64,000 nucleotides of DNA from SKVR01 sp964491395 (GTDB taxonomy: Bacteria > Bacteroidota > Bacteroidia > Bacteroidales > UBA7960), in NCBI GenBank assembly GCA_964491395.1, contig CAZBGI010000004.1, positions 1-64,000 of the forward strand. The letters are read 5' to 3'. A program made the position numbers and the translations under genes. Every line of letters starts with the position of its first letter. Position 1 is the stretch's first letter. The notes under the pieces were generated by a model, which was not told the origin of the DNA, did no database searches, and was given only the letters and a program-made list of their open reading frames with translations. Below, piece after piece: positions 23,666 through 33,900 of this stretch.

Positions 23666-26416
23666 TTAAAATTTAACCCTGATTGATGTAGTCCAGGTGC
23701 GACCCCAACCATAATAAACAGTGGCTCCTTCGGCACTGCCTAAATACCTTTCTCCTGTCTCGGGGTCTTGAATAATATTATCGGTAGCATCTCTGATAAT
23801 TTCGGTATCGAACAGGTTGTTGATGTTGGAGGTGAGGAATGCATCCAAACCGGCAATTTTAAACCTGTACCTTAGACCCAAATCCACGAGTTGATGCGAA
23901 GGCATTTCCCATGAGTTTTGTCCCTGGAAAGCAATGTCTCCACGATCCTCTACATTAAAATCTGCATAAATTCTGTCAAAATGATTCACATCAAGACTCA
24001 GTCTTACATTTTCCAATACCTCATAGGTTATGCCCAATGCTCCTGTTGTCTGAGCTGAATTGCCCACCCTGAGGCCTCCGGCATACACTTCAATACTATC
24101 TACAAACACCTGGTTTTCGTCAAATACTTCTGCCAGCAAGTCATCTTTCCATCTCCAGTCGCCATAAGAGAACATCCCCTTGATCTCCAGTTTGCGATCA
24201 GGGCGGAGAGTGAAATCGATTTCAATTCCCTGGTGCAATGCATCCAAACCGGTAATATTGGCAATATTTCCCTGACCCAGATTTCTTACCAGTGCTTTAT
24301 CAAGCCAGTCGGTACGGTACAAAATGACATTGGCAGCGGCAAGGGGTGAGCGGTAGCCATATCCTACTTCTCCGGAAGCCACCCTTTCGTTATTAACTTC
24401 GGCGTTGATTACATTGGTGAAACCAACAAAGGCAAATCTGAAAAAGGGAGCACGGGTAAAATATCCTGCATTGGCAAAAACATTGTGTCTTTCACTGATA
24501 TTGTAATTGGCTCCCCCTTTGACACTCCAGGCTGTGAAGTCAATCCAGTCTGACTGCTGGGGATTCAAAGCTGTCATGTTGGCAATATCATCGTGCTGTT
24601 CTATGTAATTTTCATAAGCTACAGAATCTCCTTGTGCCAGGGCGTTGTTTGCCTGGTTAAGATACTCTTCCGCCTGGGCTGGCAATGTTTCTCTTTCCGG
24701 TGCATCTTCATCAAAATACAGGAAATAATCTGTTCTGCGATAATTGGTATTGGATAGGGTAGCAGAAATAAAAGCAGAATATTTAGGGGTTACATATTCT
24801 GCCTGTGCAAAAAGTCCTGCCCAGGCCACTTCACCCATATCATGGTAGTTAATCTTATCACCGGCCCTTAAACGTGCCGAGGGAGTTCTGTTTACATTTC
24901 CGGAAATAACAGTGTCCGTTCCGTAGTCCACATCCTGGTAGTGAGTACCCCCCATCAAATCTGTTATTTGCTGGAAATGATATCCCCGGTAATACCTCAG
25001 GTCTAAACCACCTGTATAGCGAAAGTTGCCTTGCTCAGTTTGTAATGTTGATAAAATACCATACCAGTCATGGGCGTTTACAGCATTGGCTTCTACCACT
25101 CTTGACCCATTAGGGGCAATAGCATTCTCATTAAATGCATAATCAAAATCAAGCAATCCATCGGGTGTTAGCTTGGTATCCCTGGTAGGTTCTCCTGTGG
25201 TTCGGTCAAACTGGTACCAATTACTGTTTTCCCCCACTATACGGCGTCCACCTCCTTGCGAAATAGATGCATAGGCAGCAGTGGAAAGGGTTGTAGAAGG
25301 GGAAACAGACCAGAAGTGGTTAAGTGACAGCTGAGGCTTGTGATACTCGTTCCGGGAGGCATTGTAATCTTGTCCGCGTAATATTCCCAACGAAGGATTA
25401 TAACGAATCCCCCGGGGATGTTCTCTGAAGGTCTGGATACGCTGACGTGGATAGCGCTGGTTGTGCCATTGTGGCGCACCAAAAGCGGTAAAGCTCAAAA
25501 TATGATTGTCATTGACTTGTTTTGAGGCGTTCAAAAAGTATGACCATCCGTCGAATTCTGTGCCGTCCACAAATCCCTGGCCGGTAGTTCTGCCACCGAG
25601 AGCCGTTACAGACCAGCCATTGTCCATCAATCCGGTTGATAGAGAAATGGATCTACGCTCGTATCCGTCATGACCGAAACCATAGGAAACTGTTCCTCCT
25701 TTTTTGGCATCTGTAGTTTGGGTTACAATGTTTATAGTACCTCCCACAGAGCTAATGGCAAGCCTGGACGCGCCTAATCCCCGTTGTACCTGCATGGTTT
25801 GGGTTACGTCCGACAAACCTGCCCAGTTTGACCAATACACACGGCCGTTCTCCATGTCATTAACAGGTACGCCATTGATCAAAACGCCAATGTTGTTGGA
25901 ATCAAATCCACGCATATTGATTCGTCCATCGCCAAAACCTCCGCCATCTTTGGTGGCATACACACTGGGAGTAGATTTGAGTATTTCGGGAAACTCCTGC
26001 GAGCCTAATTTCTCGCTGATAACCTCAGCACTGATGGTTGAAATGGCTACCGGGGTTTCCCTGTCACGCGCAATGGCTGATATTGCCACCACAAATTCCT
26101 GCAGCAATGCAACTTCCGGCTCCAGTTCAACATCAATAATCCTTGTACTACCATCTACTTCTACCTCTTTGCGCTTCATACCTACAAAAGTATAAACCAG
26201 CACATCACCTGTTTCTGCAGTAATAGAATACTGACCATTGATATCGGTTACCGTACCGGTGGTTGTACCTTTTATGGTAACGTTTACCCCGGGTAAAGTT
26301 TGTTGATCAGAACTGTCACGAACAGTTCCTCTCAATTGTATTTCCTGTGCCTGAAGCTCTGTAAAAAAGAGGCTTGCAAGGAAAATCAGAAAACTCATGT
26401 AAAGCTTTTTACTCAT
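23666..26416 (-). CDS. TonB-dependent outer-membrane receptor
   Basis: A 916-residue receptor. Signal peptide 1-23, then a carboxypeptidase-like regulatory domain (about 27-112, LRGTVRDSSDQQTLPGVNVTIKG), a plug domain (about 120-235, with INMRGFDSNNIGVLINGVPVNDMENG) and a 22-strand-type barrel ending in the aromatic strand WTTSIRVKF. It imports a ligand across the outer membrane using TonB energy. The architecture is like CirA/FecA-type receptors with an added N-terminal domain rather than a canonical SusC with a SusD neighbour. Likely operon with the downstream lipoprotein. A TAGTTTTG -7 box precedes it. Confidence 0.92.
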   Translation of the reverse strand: MSKKLYMSFLIFLASLFFTELQAQEIQLRGTVRDSSDQQTLPGVNVTIKGTTTGTVTDINGQYSITAETGDVLVYTFVGMKRKEVEVDGSTRIIDVELEPEVALLQEFVVAISAIARDRETPVAISTISAEVISEKLGSQEFPEILKSTPSVYATKDGGGFGDGRINMRGFDSNNIGVLINGVPVNDMENGRVYWSNWAGLSDVTQTMQVQRGLGASRLAISSVGGTINIVTQTTDAKKGGTVSYGFGHDGYERRSISLSTGLMDNGWSVTALGGRTTGQGFVDGTEFDGWSYFLNASKQVNDNHILSFTAFGAPQWHNQRYPRQRIQTFREHPRGIRYNPSLGILRGQDYNASRNEYHKPQLSLNHFWSVSPSTTLSTAAYASISQGGGRRIVGENSNWYQFDRTTGEPTRDTKLTPDGLLDFDYAFNENAIAPNGSRVVEANAVNAHDWYGILSTLQTEQGNFRYTGGLDLRYYRGYHFQQITDLMGGTHYQDVDYGTDTVISGNVNRTPSARLRAGDKINYHDMGEVAWAGLFAQAEYVTPKYSAFISATLSNTNYRRTDYFLYFDEDAPERETLPAQAEEYLNQANNALAQGDSVAYENYIEQHDDIANMTALNPQQSDWIDFTAWSVKGGANYNISERHNVFANAGYFTRAPFFRFAFVGFTNVINAEVNNERVASGEVGYGYRSPLAAANVILYRTDWLDKALVRNLGQGNIANITGLDALHQGIEIDFTLRPDRKLEIKGMFSYGDWRWKDDLLAEVFDENQVFVDSIEVYAGGLRVGNSAQTTGALGITYEVLENVRLSLDVNHFDRIYADFNVEDRGDIAFQGQNSWEMPSHQLVDLGLRYRFKIAGLDAFLTSNINNLFDTEIIRDATDNIIQDPETGERYLGSAEGATVYYGWGRTWTTSIRVKF

Positions 26417-26475
26417 AATTTATGGATTTAAAATAATTTGGTTGGACTGTATGTATTTGTTTTTGAAATAAAGTT

Positions 26476-26483
26476 CAAAACTA
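26476..26483 (-). promoter_or_regulatory. -7 box of TonB receptor operon
   Basis: TAGTTTTG on the minus strand fits TAnnTTTG; the predicted leader is about 50 bases. No good -33 TTG was seen. Confidence 0.4.
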
Positions 26484-26532
26484 CGAAACCCATTCCAATT
26501 TACAGTGAATTTATAATTAAAAAATGAACAAT

Positions 26533-26565
26533 AAAAAACCGGATCTCTCTGAGTTCCGGTTTTTT
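26533..26565 (-). terminator. Terminator after clpC
   Basis: Stem aaaaaaccgga / tccggtttttt with an 11-base loop, about 60 bp beyond the clpC stop codon. Confidence 0.85.
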
Positions 26566-26625
26566 TCCAATGTAGAATTACATGTTAATTTTTTACGAAT
26601 CAAGTTATTCATAGCCTCCTTGAAA

Positions 26626-29163
26626 TCAGTCGGTCTCTTCAAGTTTTTTGGAATGAACGATGATTTCTTCATTGTCAGTATCAAAATCCACATGAATTTC
26701 ATCGCCTTCATCCACCTTAGACTTGATAATTTCTTCGGCAAGGGGATCTTCCAGGTATTTCTGGATGGCTCTTTTAAGAGGCCTTGCACCATAAGCAGAA
26801 TCCCATCCCTTTTCGGCGATATATTCTTTGGCTTTTTCTGACAGTATGATTTTGTAACCAAGTAATTCAATTCGGTTGTAAAGATGTGCCAGCTCGATAT
26901 CGATAATCTTGAAGATGTCTTCTTTTTCCAGGTTTTCAAAGATCACAATATCATCCACGCGATTCAAAAACTCCGGAGCAAAAGATTTTTTCAAGGCATT
27001 CTCAATAACACTTTGCGCATATTCTCTTGACTTAGACTGCTTGGCAGAAGTATTAAAACCAACGCCCATACCAAAATCTTTTAACTGACGGGATCCAATG
27101 TTGGAAGTCATGATAATAATGGTATTCTTGAAGTCTATTTTACGGCCCAGGCTGTCGGTAAGTTGCCCGTCATCAAGCATCTGTAGCAGCAGATGAAAAA
27201 CATCGGGGTGAGCTTTTTCTATCTCGTCGAGAAGCAGCACAGAGTAAGGTTTTCTTCTTACTTTTTCTGTCAACTGGCCTCCTTCTTCATAGCCAACATA
27301 TCCGGGAGGCGCTCCAATCAGGCGACTAACCGCAAATTTTTCCATGTATTCGCTCATGTCGATACGAATAATGGCATCATCCGAGTCGAAAAGATGTTTG
27401 GACAACACCTTGGCAAGGTGTGTTTTACCAACTCCTGTGGGACCCAGGAAAATAAATGAGCCAATAGGTTTTTGCGGATCTTTCAGGCCTGCACGGTTGC
27501 GACGAATAGACTGAACAACCTTTTTGATGGCATCATTTTGCCCGATAACACTTTTCTCCAGATCTGCCTCCATGCTGATTAGACGCTGACTTTCATTGAG
27601 TGCAATTCGCTGTACCGGCACACCGGTCATCATGGACACTACTTCAGATACATTTTGTTCTGTAACCACCTCACGGTGAAGTTGCGACTCTTCTTCCCAT
27701 GCTCTTTTTTCTTTTTCCAGCAAATCCATCAATTCGCGTTCCTGATCCCGGAATTTGGCAGCCTGCTCATATTTCTGGCTTTTAATAGCTTTGGTTTTTT
27801 CTTCTCTCACCACGTCAATGCGGGATTCAACATTGATAATGTTTTCTGGTACGCGGATGTTGGTAATATGAACTCTGGAGCCAGCCTCATCCATTGCATC
27901 AATAGCTTTATCCGGCAGGCATCTGTCGCTGATATAGCGGTTGGTAAGGCTTACACAGGCTTTAACTGCCTCGGGAGAATAAGTTACAAGGTGATGATCC
28001 TCATATTTCTTCTTGATATTATTGAGAATCTCAATGGTTTCATCTGTTGATGTAGGATCAATGAGTACCTTCTGAAATCTTCTTTCCAGTGCTCCGTCTT
28101 TTTCTATGTGTTGCCTGTATTCATCAAGGGTAGTGGCACCGATGCATTGAATTTCACCACGAGCCAGGGCGGGTTTGAACATGTTGGAGGCATCCAGTGA
28201 GCCACTGGCTCCACCGGCACCTACAATGGTGTGCAACTCATCAATGAAAAGAATTACATCAGGGGTCTTTTCCAGCTCATTGAGCAAAGCTTTCATCCGC
28301 TCTTCAAATTGTCCACGATACTTGGTGCCCGCTACGAGGGAGGCAATATCAAGGGTAACAATCCTTTTGTTAAACAATGCCCGTGACACTTTCCTCTGAA
28401 CAATACGCAAGGCAAGACCTTCGGCAATGGCCGATTTACCCACTCCCGGTTCTCCAATAAGGATAGGATTGTTCTTTTTTCTTCGGGAAAGAATCTGGGC
28501 AATTCGTTCCAGTTCTTTTTCTCTGCCTACTACCGGGTCAAGACGATCTTCTTCGGCAGCCTTGGTAAGATCTCTTCCGAAATTATCCAAAACCGGTGTT
28601 TTGGACTTGTCGGAATACTTTTTAAACCCGCTGCCCCCAAAACCACCTTCAGTGGTTTCATCATCTTCACTACTGTGCGATAATTCACTTCTGGGATTAA
28701 TTCCTCCCAGTTTTCCTTCCTCAGGGTTGTTTTTAAGCATCACGATTTCATCTTTTACGCTGTCGTAATCAATATCATTCTGCAACAGCAGTCGTGTAGC
28801 CAGGTTTTCTTTGTCTTTGAGAATAGAAAGCAAAAGGTGTTCGGTGCCAATAACTTCACTGTTGAAAACTTTGGCTTCCAGATAGGTAATTTTTAATACT
28901 CTTTCTGCTTGTTTTACCAGGGGAAGGTTGTCAACATTTCTGTTTTTCCTGGAATCAGTACGAATGGTTTTTTCAATCGTGGTTTTAATTTTGGGGAGAT
29001 CAACCCCCAGGTTGACTAATATCTGGATGGCAAGGCCTTCTCCTTCTCTTATAATGCCGAGCAATAGATGTTCAATGCCAATATAATCGTTGCCGTTTCG
29101 AATGGCTTCTTCGCGACTATAAGTAATAACATCTTTGACTCTTGGGGAAAATTTCGCTTCCAT
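26626..29163 (-). CDS. clpC: ClpC-type AAA+ unfoldase
   Basis: An 845-residue Hsp100 ATPase that unfolds proteins for ClpP or refolds them. Two N-terminal Clp_N repeats (about 1-145), AAA domain 1 with Walker A GEPGVGKSA (about 240) and the FIDELHTIVGAGG block, a UVR-containing middle domain (about 430-480, SQKYEQAAKFRDQERELM), AAA domain 2 with Walker A GPTGVGKTH (about 575) and LLLDEIEKAHPDVF, and a C-terminal ClpB D2-small domain. The UVR motif and the short middle domain indicate ClpC rather than ClpB. It is divergently oriented to gyrA. Confidence 0.93.
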   Translation of the reverse strand: MEAKFSPRVKDVITYSREEAIRNGNDYIGIEHLLLGIIREGEGLAIQILVNLGVDLPKIKTTIEKTIRTDSRKNRNVDNLPLVKQAERVLKITYLEAKVFNSEVIGTEHLLLSILKDKENLATRLLLQNDIDYDSVKDEIVMLKNNPEEGKLGGINPRSELSHSSEDDETTEGGFGGSGFKKYSDKSKTPVLDNFGRDLTKAAEEDRLDPVVGREKELERIAQILSRRKKNNPILIGEPGVGKSAIAEGLALRIVQRKVSRALFNKRIVTLDIASLVAGTKYRGQFEERMKALLNELEKTPDVILFIDELHTIVGAGGASGSLDASNMFKPALARGEIQCIGATTLDEYRQHIEKDGALERRFQKVLIDPTSTDETIEILNNIKKKYEDHHLVTYSPEAVKACVSLTNRYISDRCLPDKAIDAMDEAGSRVHITNIRVPENIINVESRIDVVREEKTKAIKSQKYEQAAKFRDQERELMDLLEKEKRAWEEESQLHREVVTEQNVSEVVSMMTGVPVQRIALNESQRLISMEADLEKSVIGQNDAIKKVVQSIRRNRAGLKDPQKPIGSFIFLGPTGVGKTHLAKVLSKHLFDSDDAIIRIDMSEYMEKFAVSRLIGAPPGYVGYEEGGQLTEKVRRKPYSVLLLDEIEKAHPDVFHLLLQMLDDGQLTDSLGRKIDFKNTIIIMTSNIGSRQLKDFGMGVGFNTSAKQSKSREYAQSVIENALKKSFAPEFLNRVDDIVIFENLEKEDIFKIIDIELAHLYNRIELLGYKIILSEKAKEYIAEKGWDSAYGARPLKRAIQKYLEDPLAEEIIKSKVDEGDEIHVDFDTDNEEIIVHSKKLEETD

Positions 29164-29500
29164 AATGTGTTAATGCGATAAATTATTAGTAAAAACAGGT
29201 ATTTGGGTAATCAAAATTATATACAATATTAAATAAATAGACCGAAAGATTTACATTTTTTATTCACAATATCTGTGAAAGTACCCACGTTCAGTATTTT
29301 GTTGAATGAAAAGAGCGAACTGGCAAGGTGTACGGCAGTAAATTTCCCGAACTGTATTTATTAACAAAAAAAGTGCCGTTTTGTTAGCAAATAGTTCTAT
29401 CAGACGAATTGTCAGGCTAAGTTTTTACACAAAAAAAGCGTAATTTCGTGGCTCAAAAACCGAACTCCCTATTAGTTGGAAAACGACTTAAATTTAAAGT
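29164..29500. other. Divergent promoter region clpC/gyrA
   Basis: No gene. It contains a minus-strand TAATTTTG (29212-29219) that could drive clpC with a 40-base leader, and a plus-strand TAATTTCG (29441-29448) that could drive gyrA. No recognised operator was seen. Confidence 0.45.
29212..29219 (-). promoter_or_regulatory. -7 box of clpC promoter
   Basis: TAATTTTG on the minus strand, matching TAnnTTTG; no clear -33 partner. Confidence 0.35.
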
Positions 29501-32035
29501 ATGTCAGAAGAAAGAATAACAAAGGTCAATATTGAAGATCAAATGAAAAGTGCCTATATTGACTATGCCATGTCAGTCATAGTATCCCGGGCACTACCGG
29601 ATGTAAGAGACGGCTTAAAACCCGTTCACCGGCGAGTTCTTTTTGGAATGTCTGAGCTGGGAATTCTCAGCAACCGGCCCTATAAAAAATCCGCCAGGAT
29701 AGTAGGAGAGGTGTTGGGTAAGTATCACCCCCACGGCGACAGCTCTGTGTACGATGCCATGGTTAGGATGGCACAGCCCTGGTCATTGCGCTACCCTCTG
29801 GTAGACGGACAGGGTAACTTTGGAAGTATTGATGGCGACAGCCCCGCTGCCATGCGTTATACCGAGGCCAGGCTGAGAAAAATATCGGAAGAGATCCTTG
29901 CGGATCTGGACAAGGAAACCGTAGATACACAGCTCAATTTTGACGATACTTTGGAGGAGCCTGTGGTTTTGCCAGCAAAAGTACCCAATCTGCTTATCAA
30001 CGGAGCCAGTGGTATTGCTGTAGGAATGGCTACCAATATGCCCCCGCACAACCTTACAGAGGTGGTTGATGGTATTATTGCTTATATTGACAACAATGAT
30101 ATTACCATTGATGAACTTATGCAATTTATCAAAGGACCTGACTTTCCTACCGGAGGATTGATTTACGGACACGATGGGGTTAAAGAAGCTTACCATACCG
30201 GCAGAGGAAGGATTGTAATGAGGGGAGAGGCTACCGTAGAAGGAGAAGACAAACAATCCATTGTGGTTACTTCTATCCCTTACCAGGTGAATAAAGCAGA
30301 AATGATCAAGAAAACTGCTGATCTGGTCAATGATAAAAAAATTGAAGGAATTACCGATATCAGGGATGAATCGGACAGAAAAGGATTACGTATCGTTTAT
30401 GAGTTGCGGAGAGATGCAGTACCCAATGTGGTGCTAAATCTTTTATACCAGCACACAGCCCTTCAAACAGCCTTTAATGTAAACAACATTGCCCTGGTTA
30501 AAGGAAGACCTGAGATGCTCAACCTCAAAGATATTATCAAATATTATGTTGAGCACCGGCATGATGTAGTTGTTCGCCGGACTGAATACGAATTGCGGGA
30601 AGCAGAGAAAAGAGCGCATATACTGGAAGGGTTGATTATAGCCCTGGATAATTTGGATGCTGTAATCCAGCTCATCCGATCAAGTAAAACACCCGAAATT
30701 GCAAGAAACGGACTTATTGACAGTTTTAACTTGTCAGAAATTCAGGCACGTGCTATTCTGGCCATGCAACTGCAACGACTTACAGGGCTGGAAATAGAAA
30801 AAATTAAGGAAGAATACGAAGAATTACTCAAAAAAATAGACTATCTCAAAAGTGTATTGGCCAATGTAGACTTACGCATGGCTATCATCAAGGAAGAACT
30901 GGTAGAAATCAAAGATAAATTTGGTGATGAAACACGTACTGAGATAGAATATACGGCCAATGATTTCAGGATTGAGGACACCATTGCGGATGATGATATG
31001 GTAATAACCATCTCGCACATGGGCTATATTAAAAGGACTCCGTTGGCAGAGTTCCGCACCCAGGCAAGGGGAGGAACCGGCTCGAAAGGTTCAACTACCC
31101 GGGAGGAAGATTTCGTAGAATACCTGTTCCACGCCACCAACCATAATTACCTGATTTTCTTTACAGAACAGGGGAAATGTTATTGGAAACGCGTATTTGA
31201 ACTCCCGGAAGGGGCAAAAAATACCAAAGGCAAACCCATTCAGAACCTTATCAATATTCCTACCGATGACAAAGTAAAGGCCTTTGTGAATGTCAAGGAT
31301 CTTACGGATGAAGAATATATCAGTAACAACTTTATCATTCTTTGCACCAAAAAGGGAATTATTAAAAAGACCTCGCTGGAAGCGTATTCCAGACCACGAG
31401 CCAATGGTATTATTGCCATTAATATCAGAGAAGGAGACGAGTTGCTTGAAGCCAATTTGACCAACGGGGAAAGCGAAATCCTTATTGCAGCCAGAAATGG
31501 TAAAGCCATCCGTTTCCCTGAGAATATCATAAGAGCTATGGGTAGAGGTGCTTCAGGAGTGAAAGGAATTTCCCTGGCAGGAAAAGAAGATGAAGTTGTC
31601 AGTATGGTCTGTGTCAGTGATCCTGAAAGTTCATTGCTGGTAGTTTCAGAAAATGGTTATGGAAAAAGATCTTTCCTGAATGAATACCGGATTACCAACA
31701 GAGGAGGTAAGGGGGTAAAAACCATGAATGTGACGGAAAAAACCGGCCAGCTCATTGCAATGGTAAATGTTTCTGACGCCGATGATTTGATGATTATCAA
31801 CAAATCGGGTATTACCATCCGATTATCTGTGGCTGGTTTAAGAAATATGGGTAGAGCCACGCAAGGAGTGAAGTTGATAAGTTTGAGAAATAGTGATACC
31901 ATCGCAGCTGTTGCCAAGGTGCAGGAGAAAACTGAAGATTTGGAAATTCCTGTTGAGAATGATCCTGATGCAAAAGATGCAGAAAATGGAACAGCTTTTG
32001 ATAACAATAATGACAATACTCCCGAAACAGAATAG
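29501..32035 (+). CDS. gyrA: DNA gyrase subunit A
   Basis: An 844-residue type II topoisomerase subunit that, with GyrB, introduces negative supercoils. Catalytic Tyr is Y120 (SPAAMRYTEARL). The quinolone-determining region reads HPHGDSSVYD, with S81 and D85 at the positions of E. coli S83 and D87, i.e. the usual susceptible residues. The C-terminal six-bladed pinwheel follows from about 500; the GyrA-box region is QARGGTGSKG, a loose version of QRRGGKG. The tail is acidic (about 805-844). gyrB is not in the window. It is followed by a TPR gene 105 bp downstream. Confidence 0.95.
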   Translation: MSEERITKVNIEDQMKSAYIDYAMSVIVSRALPDVRDGLKPVHRRVLFGMSELGILSNRPYKKSARIVGEVLGKYHPHGDSSVYDAMVRMAQPWSLRYPLVDGQGNFGSIDGDSPAAMRYTEARLRKISEEILADLDKETVDTQLNFDDTLEEPVVLPAKVPNLLINGASGIAVGMATNMPPHNLTEVVDGIIAYIDNNDITIDELMQFIKGPDFPTGGLIYGHDGVKEAYHTGRGRIVMRGEATVEGEDKQSIVVTSIPYQVNKAEMIKKTADLVNDKKIEGITDIRDESDRKGLRIVYELRRDAVPNVVLNLLYQHTALQTAFNVNNIALVKGRPEMLNLKDIIKYYVEHRHDVVVRRTEYELREAEKRAHILEGLIIALDNLDAVIQLIRSSKTPEIARNGLIDSFNLSEIQARAILAMQLQRLTGLEIEKIKEEYEELLKKIDYLKSVLANVDLRMAIIKEELVEIKDKFGDETRTEIEYTANDFRIEDTIADDDMVITISHMGYIKRTPLAEFRTQARGGTGSKGSTTREEDFVEYLFHATNHNYLIFFTEQGKCYWKRVFELPEGAKNTKGKPIQNLINIPTDDKVKAFVNVKDLTDEEYISNNFIILCTKKGIIKKTSLEAYSRPRANGIIAINIREGDELLEANLTNGESEILIAARNGKAIRFPENIIRAMGRGASGVKGISLAGKEDEVVSMVCVSDPESSLLVVSENGYGKRSFLNEYRITNRGGKGVKTMNVTEKTGQLIAMVNVSDADDLMIINKSGITIRLSVAGLRNMGRATQGVKLISLRNSDTIAAVAKVQEKTEDLEIPVENDPDAKDAENGTAFDNNNDNTPETE

Positions 32036-32140
32036 GTAAGCCTGTTCACAGCATTGCTGATAAGGGATTGAAATGATAACTTTTTTATATTTTTAACCGT
32101 AACATTTGAATAGATAATAATCAATTAAACAGAAGCAACA

Positions 32141-33373
32141 ATGAAAAAAATCGCACTTTTAGTAATACTGAGCTTATTTGCCATGGATATGGCCAATGCG
32201 CAAAGGAGAGAAGTAAACAGAGCAAACCGGCAGCTGAAAAGGGAAAACATTGAGAGGGCTTATGAGCACATCCAGAATGCACTTGAGCACGAATCTACCA
32301 AAGAAGATTCAGAAACCTGGGTTGTGTATGCAAAAGTTTTAATTGAAATCGGACTTTCTGAAGACTCCAATGTTAACCAACTTGCTGAGAAACCTCTGGA
32401 TAAAGCACTGGAATCAATAGACAAAGCAGAAGATCTGGACGAAGACAACAGCATGATACTTGATATCCAGCAAGCCCGGTTGGTTTTATCAGAAGCATTC
32501 TTTAATAAGGGAGCAACCGCTTATAATGAATCAGAGTTTGCCGAAGCCACGGAAGCATTTTACAATTCCTACCAAATTGGCGAATCTTTTGGTTCAATCG
32601 ATACAGCAACCCTTTATAATGCAGGTCTTTCTGCCGAAATAGCCGGCATGTACGAGGAAGCATATGATATGTACGAAGAAGTTGCTGAATATGATTATGA
32701 TCAGCCTCTTTTATACAGTTCTCTCGCAAGCCTGAGTCTTCGTGAAGAAGATTATGATAAGGCTGAGGAATGGATCAAGAAGGGGAGGGAATTATACCCC
32801 GAAAACCTTGACCTCATCTTCTCTGAAGCCAATGTGTATCTTACTTCAGGAAACATCCCTGAAGCACGCAGAGTGCTTGAAATTGCCATTGAAAGAGACC
32901 CGGACAATGCCAATCTGCACTATGCTTTCGCTGTAAATTATGACCAAATGTCAAAAGATTCACTTTATACAGAAGAGGAGAGAGAGTTTGCGTATGAACA
33001 GGCAATTGAATCGTACGAAAAAGCCATTGAGCTTAAACCTGACTACTTTGATGCCATTTATAATCTGGGAGCTTTGTACTTTAATGAGGGTATTCAATTA
33101 TTTGTTAAAGCCGACAACATTCTTAGAGAAGGATATTCCAATGAAACACTGGAGAGATCTGCCGAGCTGGAAAAGAAATCAAAAGAAATATGGAGTGAAG
33201 ATGCTCAACCTTACCTGGAAAGAGCCTTAGAATTGATTGATGAAGATGATGAAAATTATGAAGTTGTCATCAGGTCGCTACGGGAATTGTACATGAGAAC
33301 AGGACAAGAAGAAAAACTGGAAGAAGTCAATAAAATCTGGCAAGAAAAATTTGCCAGTCCTGAAGAGGAATAA
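32141..33373 (+). CDS. Secreted/periplasmic TPR-repeat protein
   Basis: A 410-residue protein with signal peptide 1-20 (MKKIALLVILSLFAMDMANA) and a chain of tetratricopeptide repeats (about 30-330), seen in segments such as ATLYNAGLSAEIAGMYEEAY, YSSLASLSLREEDYDKAEEW and YEKAIELKPDYFDAIYNLG. It is a protein-interaction scaffold in the envelope; the partner is unknown. It is downstream of gyrA but separated by over 100 bp. A perfect 13-bp-stem terminator follows. Confidence 0.85.
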   Translation: MKKIALLVILSLFAMDMANAQRREVNRANRQLKRENIERAYEHIQNALEHESTKEDSETWVVYAKVLIEIGLSEDSNVNQLAEKPLDKALESIDKAEDLDEDNSMILDIQQARLVLSEAFFNKGATAYNESEFAEATEAFYNSYQIGESFGSIDTATLYNAGLSAEIAGMYEEAYDMYEEVAEYDYDQPLLYSSLASLSLREEDYDKAEEWIKKGRELYPENLDLIFSEANVYLTSGNIPEARRVLEIAIERDPDNANLHYAFAVNYDQMSKDSLYTEEEREFAYEQAIESYEKAIELKPDYFDAIYNLGALYFNEGIQLFVKADNILREGYSNETLERSAELEKKSKEIWSEDAQPYLERALELIDEDDENYEVVIRSLRELYMRTGQEEKLEEVNKIWQEKFASPEEE

Positions 33374-33394
33374 ACATCAATAGATTTTATAAAT

Positions 33395-33438
33395 AAAGAA
33401 AAAGAGGTGACCATCCAATGGATTGCCTCTTTTTCTTT
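33395..33438 (+). terminator. Terminator after TPR gene
   Basis: Perfect stem aaagaaaaagagg / cctctttttcttt with an 18-base loop. Confidence 0.85.
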
Positions 33439-33467
33439 TAAAATCTCTATTTAACATAATATAAATT

Positions 33468-33548
33468 ATGAGACATCAATATCGAATGATAATAATAACT
33501 TGCAGCATTGTATTATTGTCAGTTATTTCCTGTATTAACATGATGTGA
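33468..33548 (+). pseudogene. Possible truncated lipoprotein N-terminus
   Basis: A 26-codon frame from ATG 33468: a basic start (MRHQYRM), a hydrophobic run (IIITCSIVLLSVIS) and a lipobox-like VISC, then stop after four residues. It looks like the signal peptide of a lipoprotein cut off by an early stop. The following 230 bp (to about 33780) contain no readable continuation that I can recognise. It could also be chance. Confidence 0.25.
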
Positions 33549-33847
33549 AAACAGAGACGATACATACACAAATTTCGCACAGGCTGTGTAAAATTATTCA
33601 CACTCTGTAGAATTTGTTGCCGTAAGTCTGTATAGTTTCTCAACTTATTTTGCCCCGGAGTAAATATAAACGAAAAATCATAGCCACAAAAATGAAGAAC
33701 CTTTACCCTGCAAAAGCGCTGTCCAAATTTTATCTTTCTGATATTATCCCTGCGAGAATCGCATAAAAAATTCAATCCTTGTCAGAAGGCTTTCAATGGA
33801 ATGCTGGGACAGATATAATCGAACTTCGGAAAATTTTTTTAAATAAA
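33549..33847. other. Gene-free interval
   Basis: No supported gene on either strand. A short minus-strand open frame here (33476-33775) lacks coding character and any recognisable domain. Confidence 0.4.
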
Positions 33848-33878
33848 AAAAGCATCAGCCTTACAAACTGATGCTTTT
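33848..33878 (-). terminator. Terminator after lipoprotein gene 33901-34494
   Basis: Perfect 11-bp stem aaaagcatcag / ctgatgctttt, 23 bp past the stop codon. Confidence 0.8.
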
Positions 33879-33900
33879 CGTAAATCAAGGATAATAACCA

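Noticed and set aside
33476..33775. 99-codon minus-strand gene
   Set aside because: No recognisable domain, no promoter or conserved composition; probably chance.
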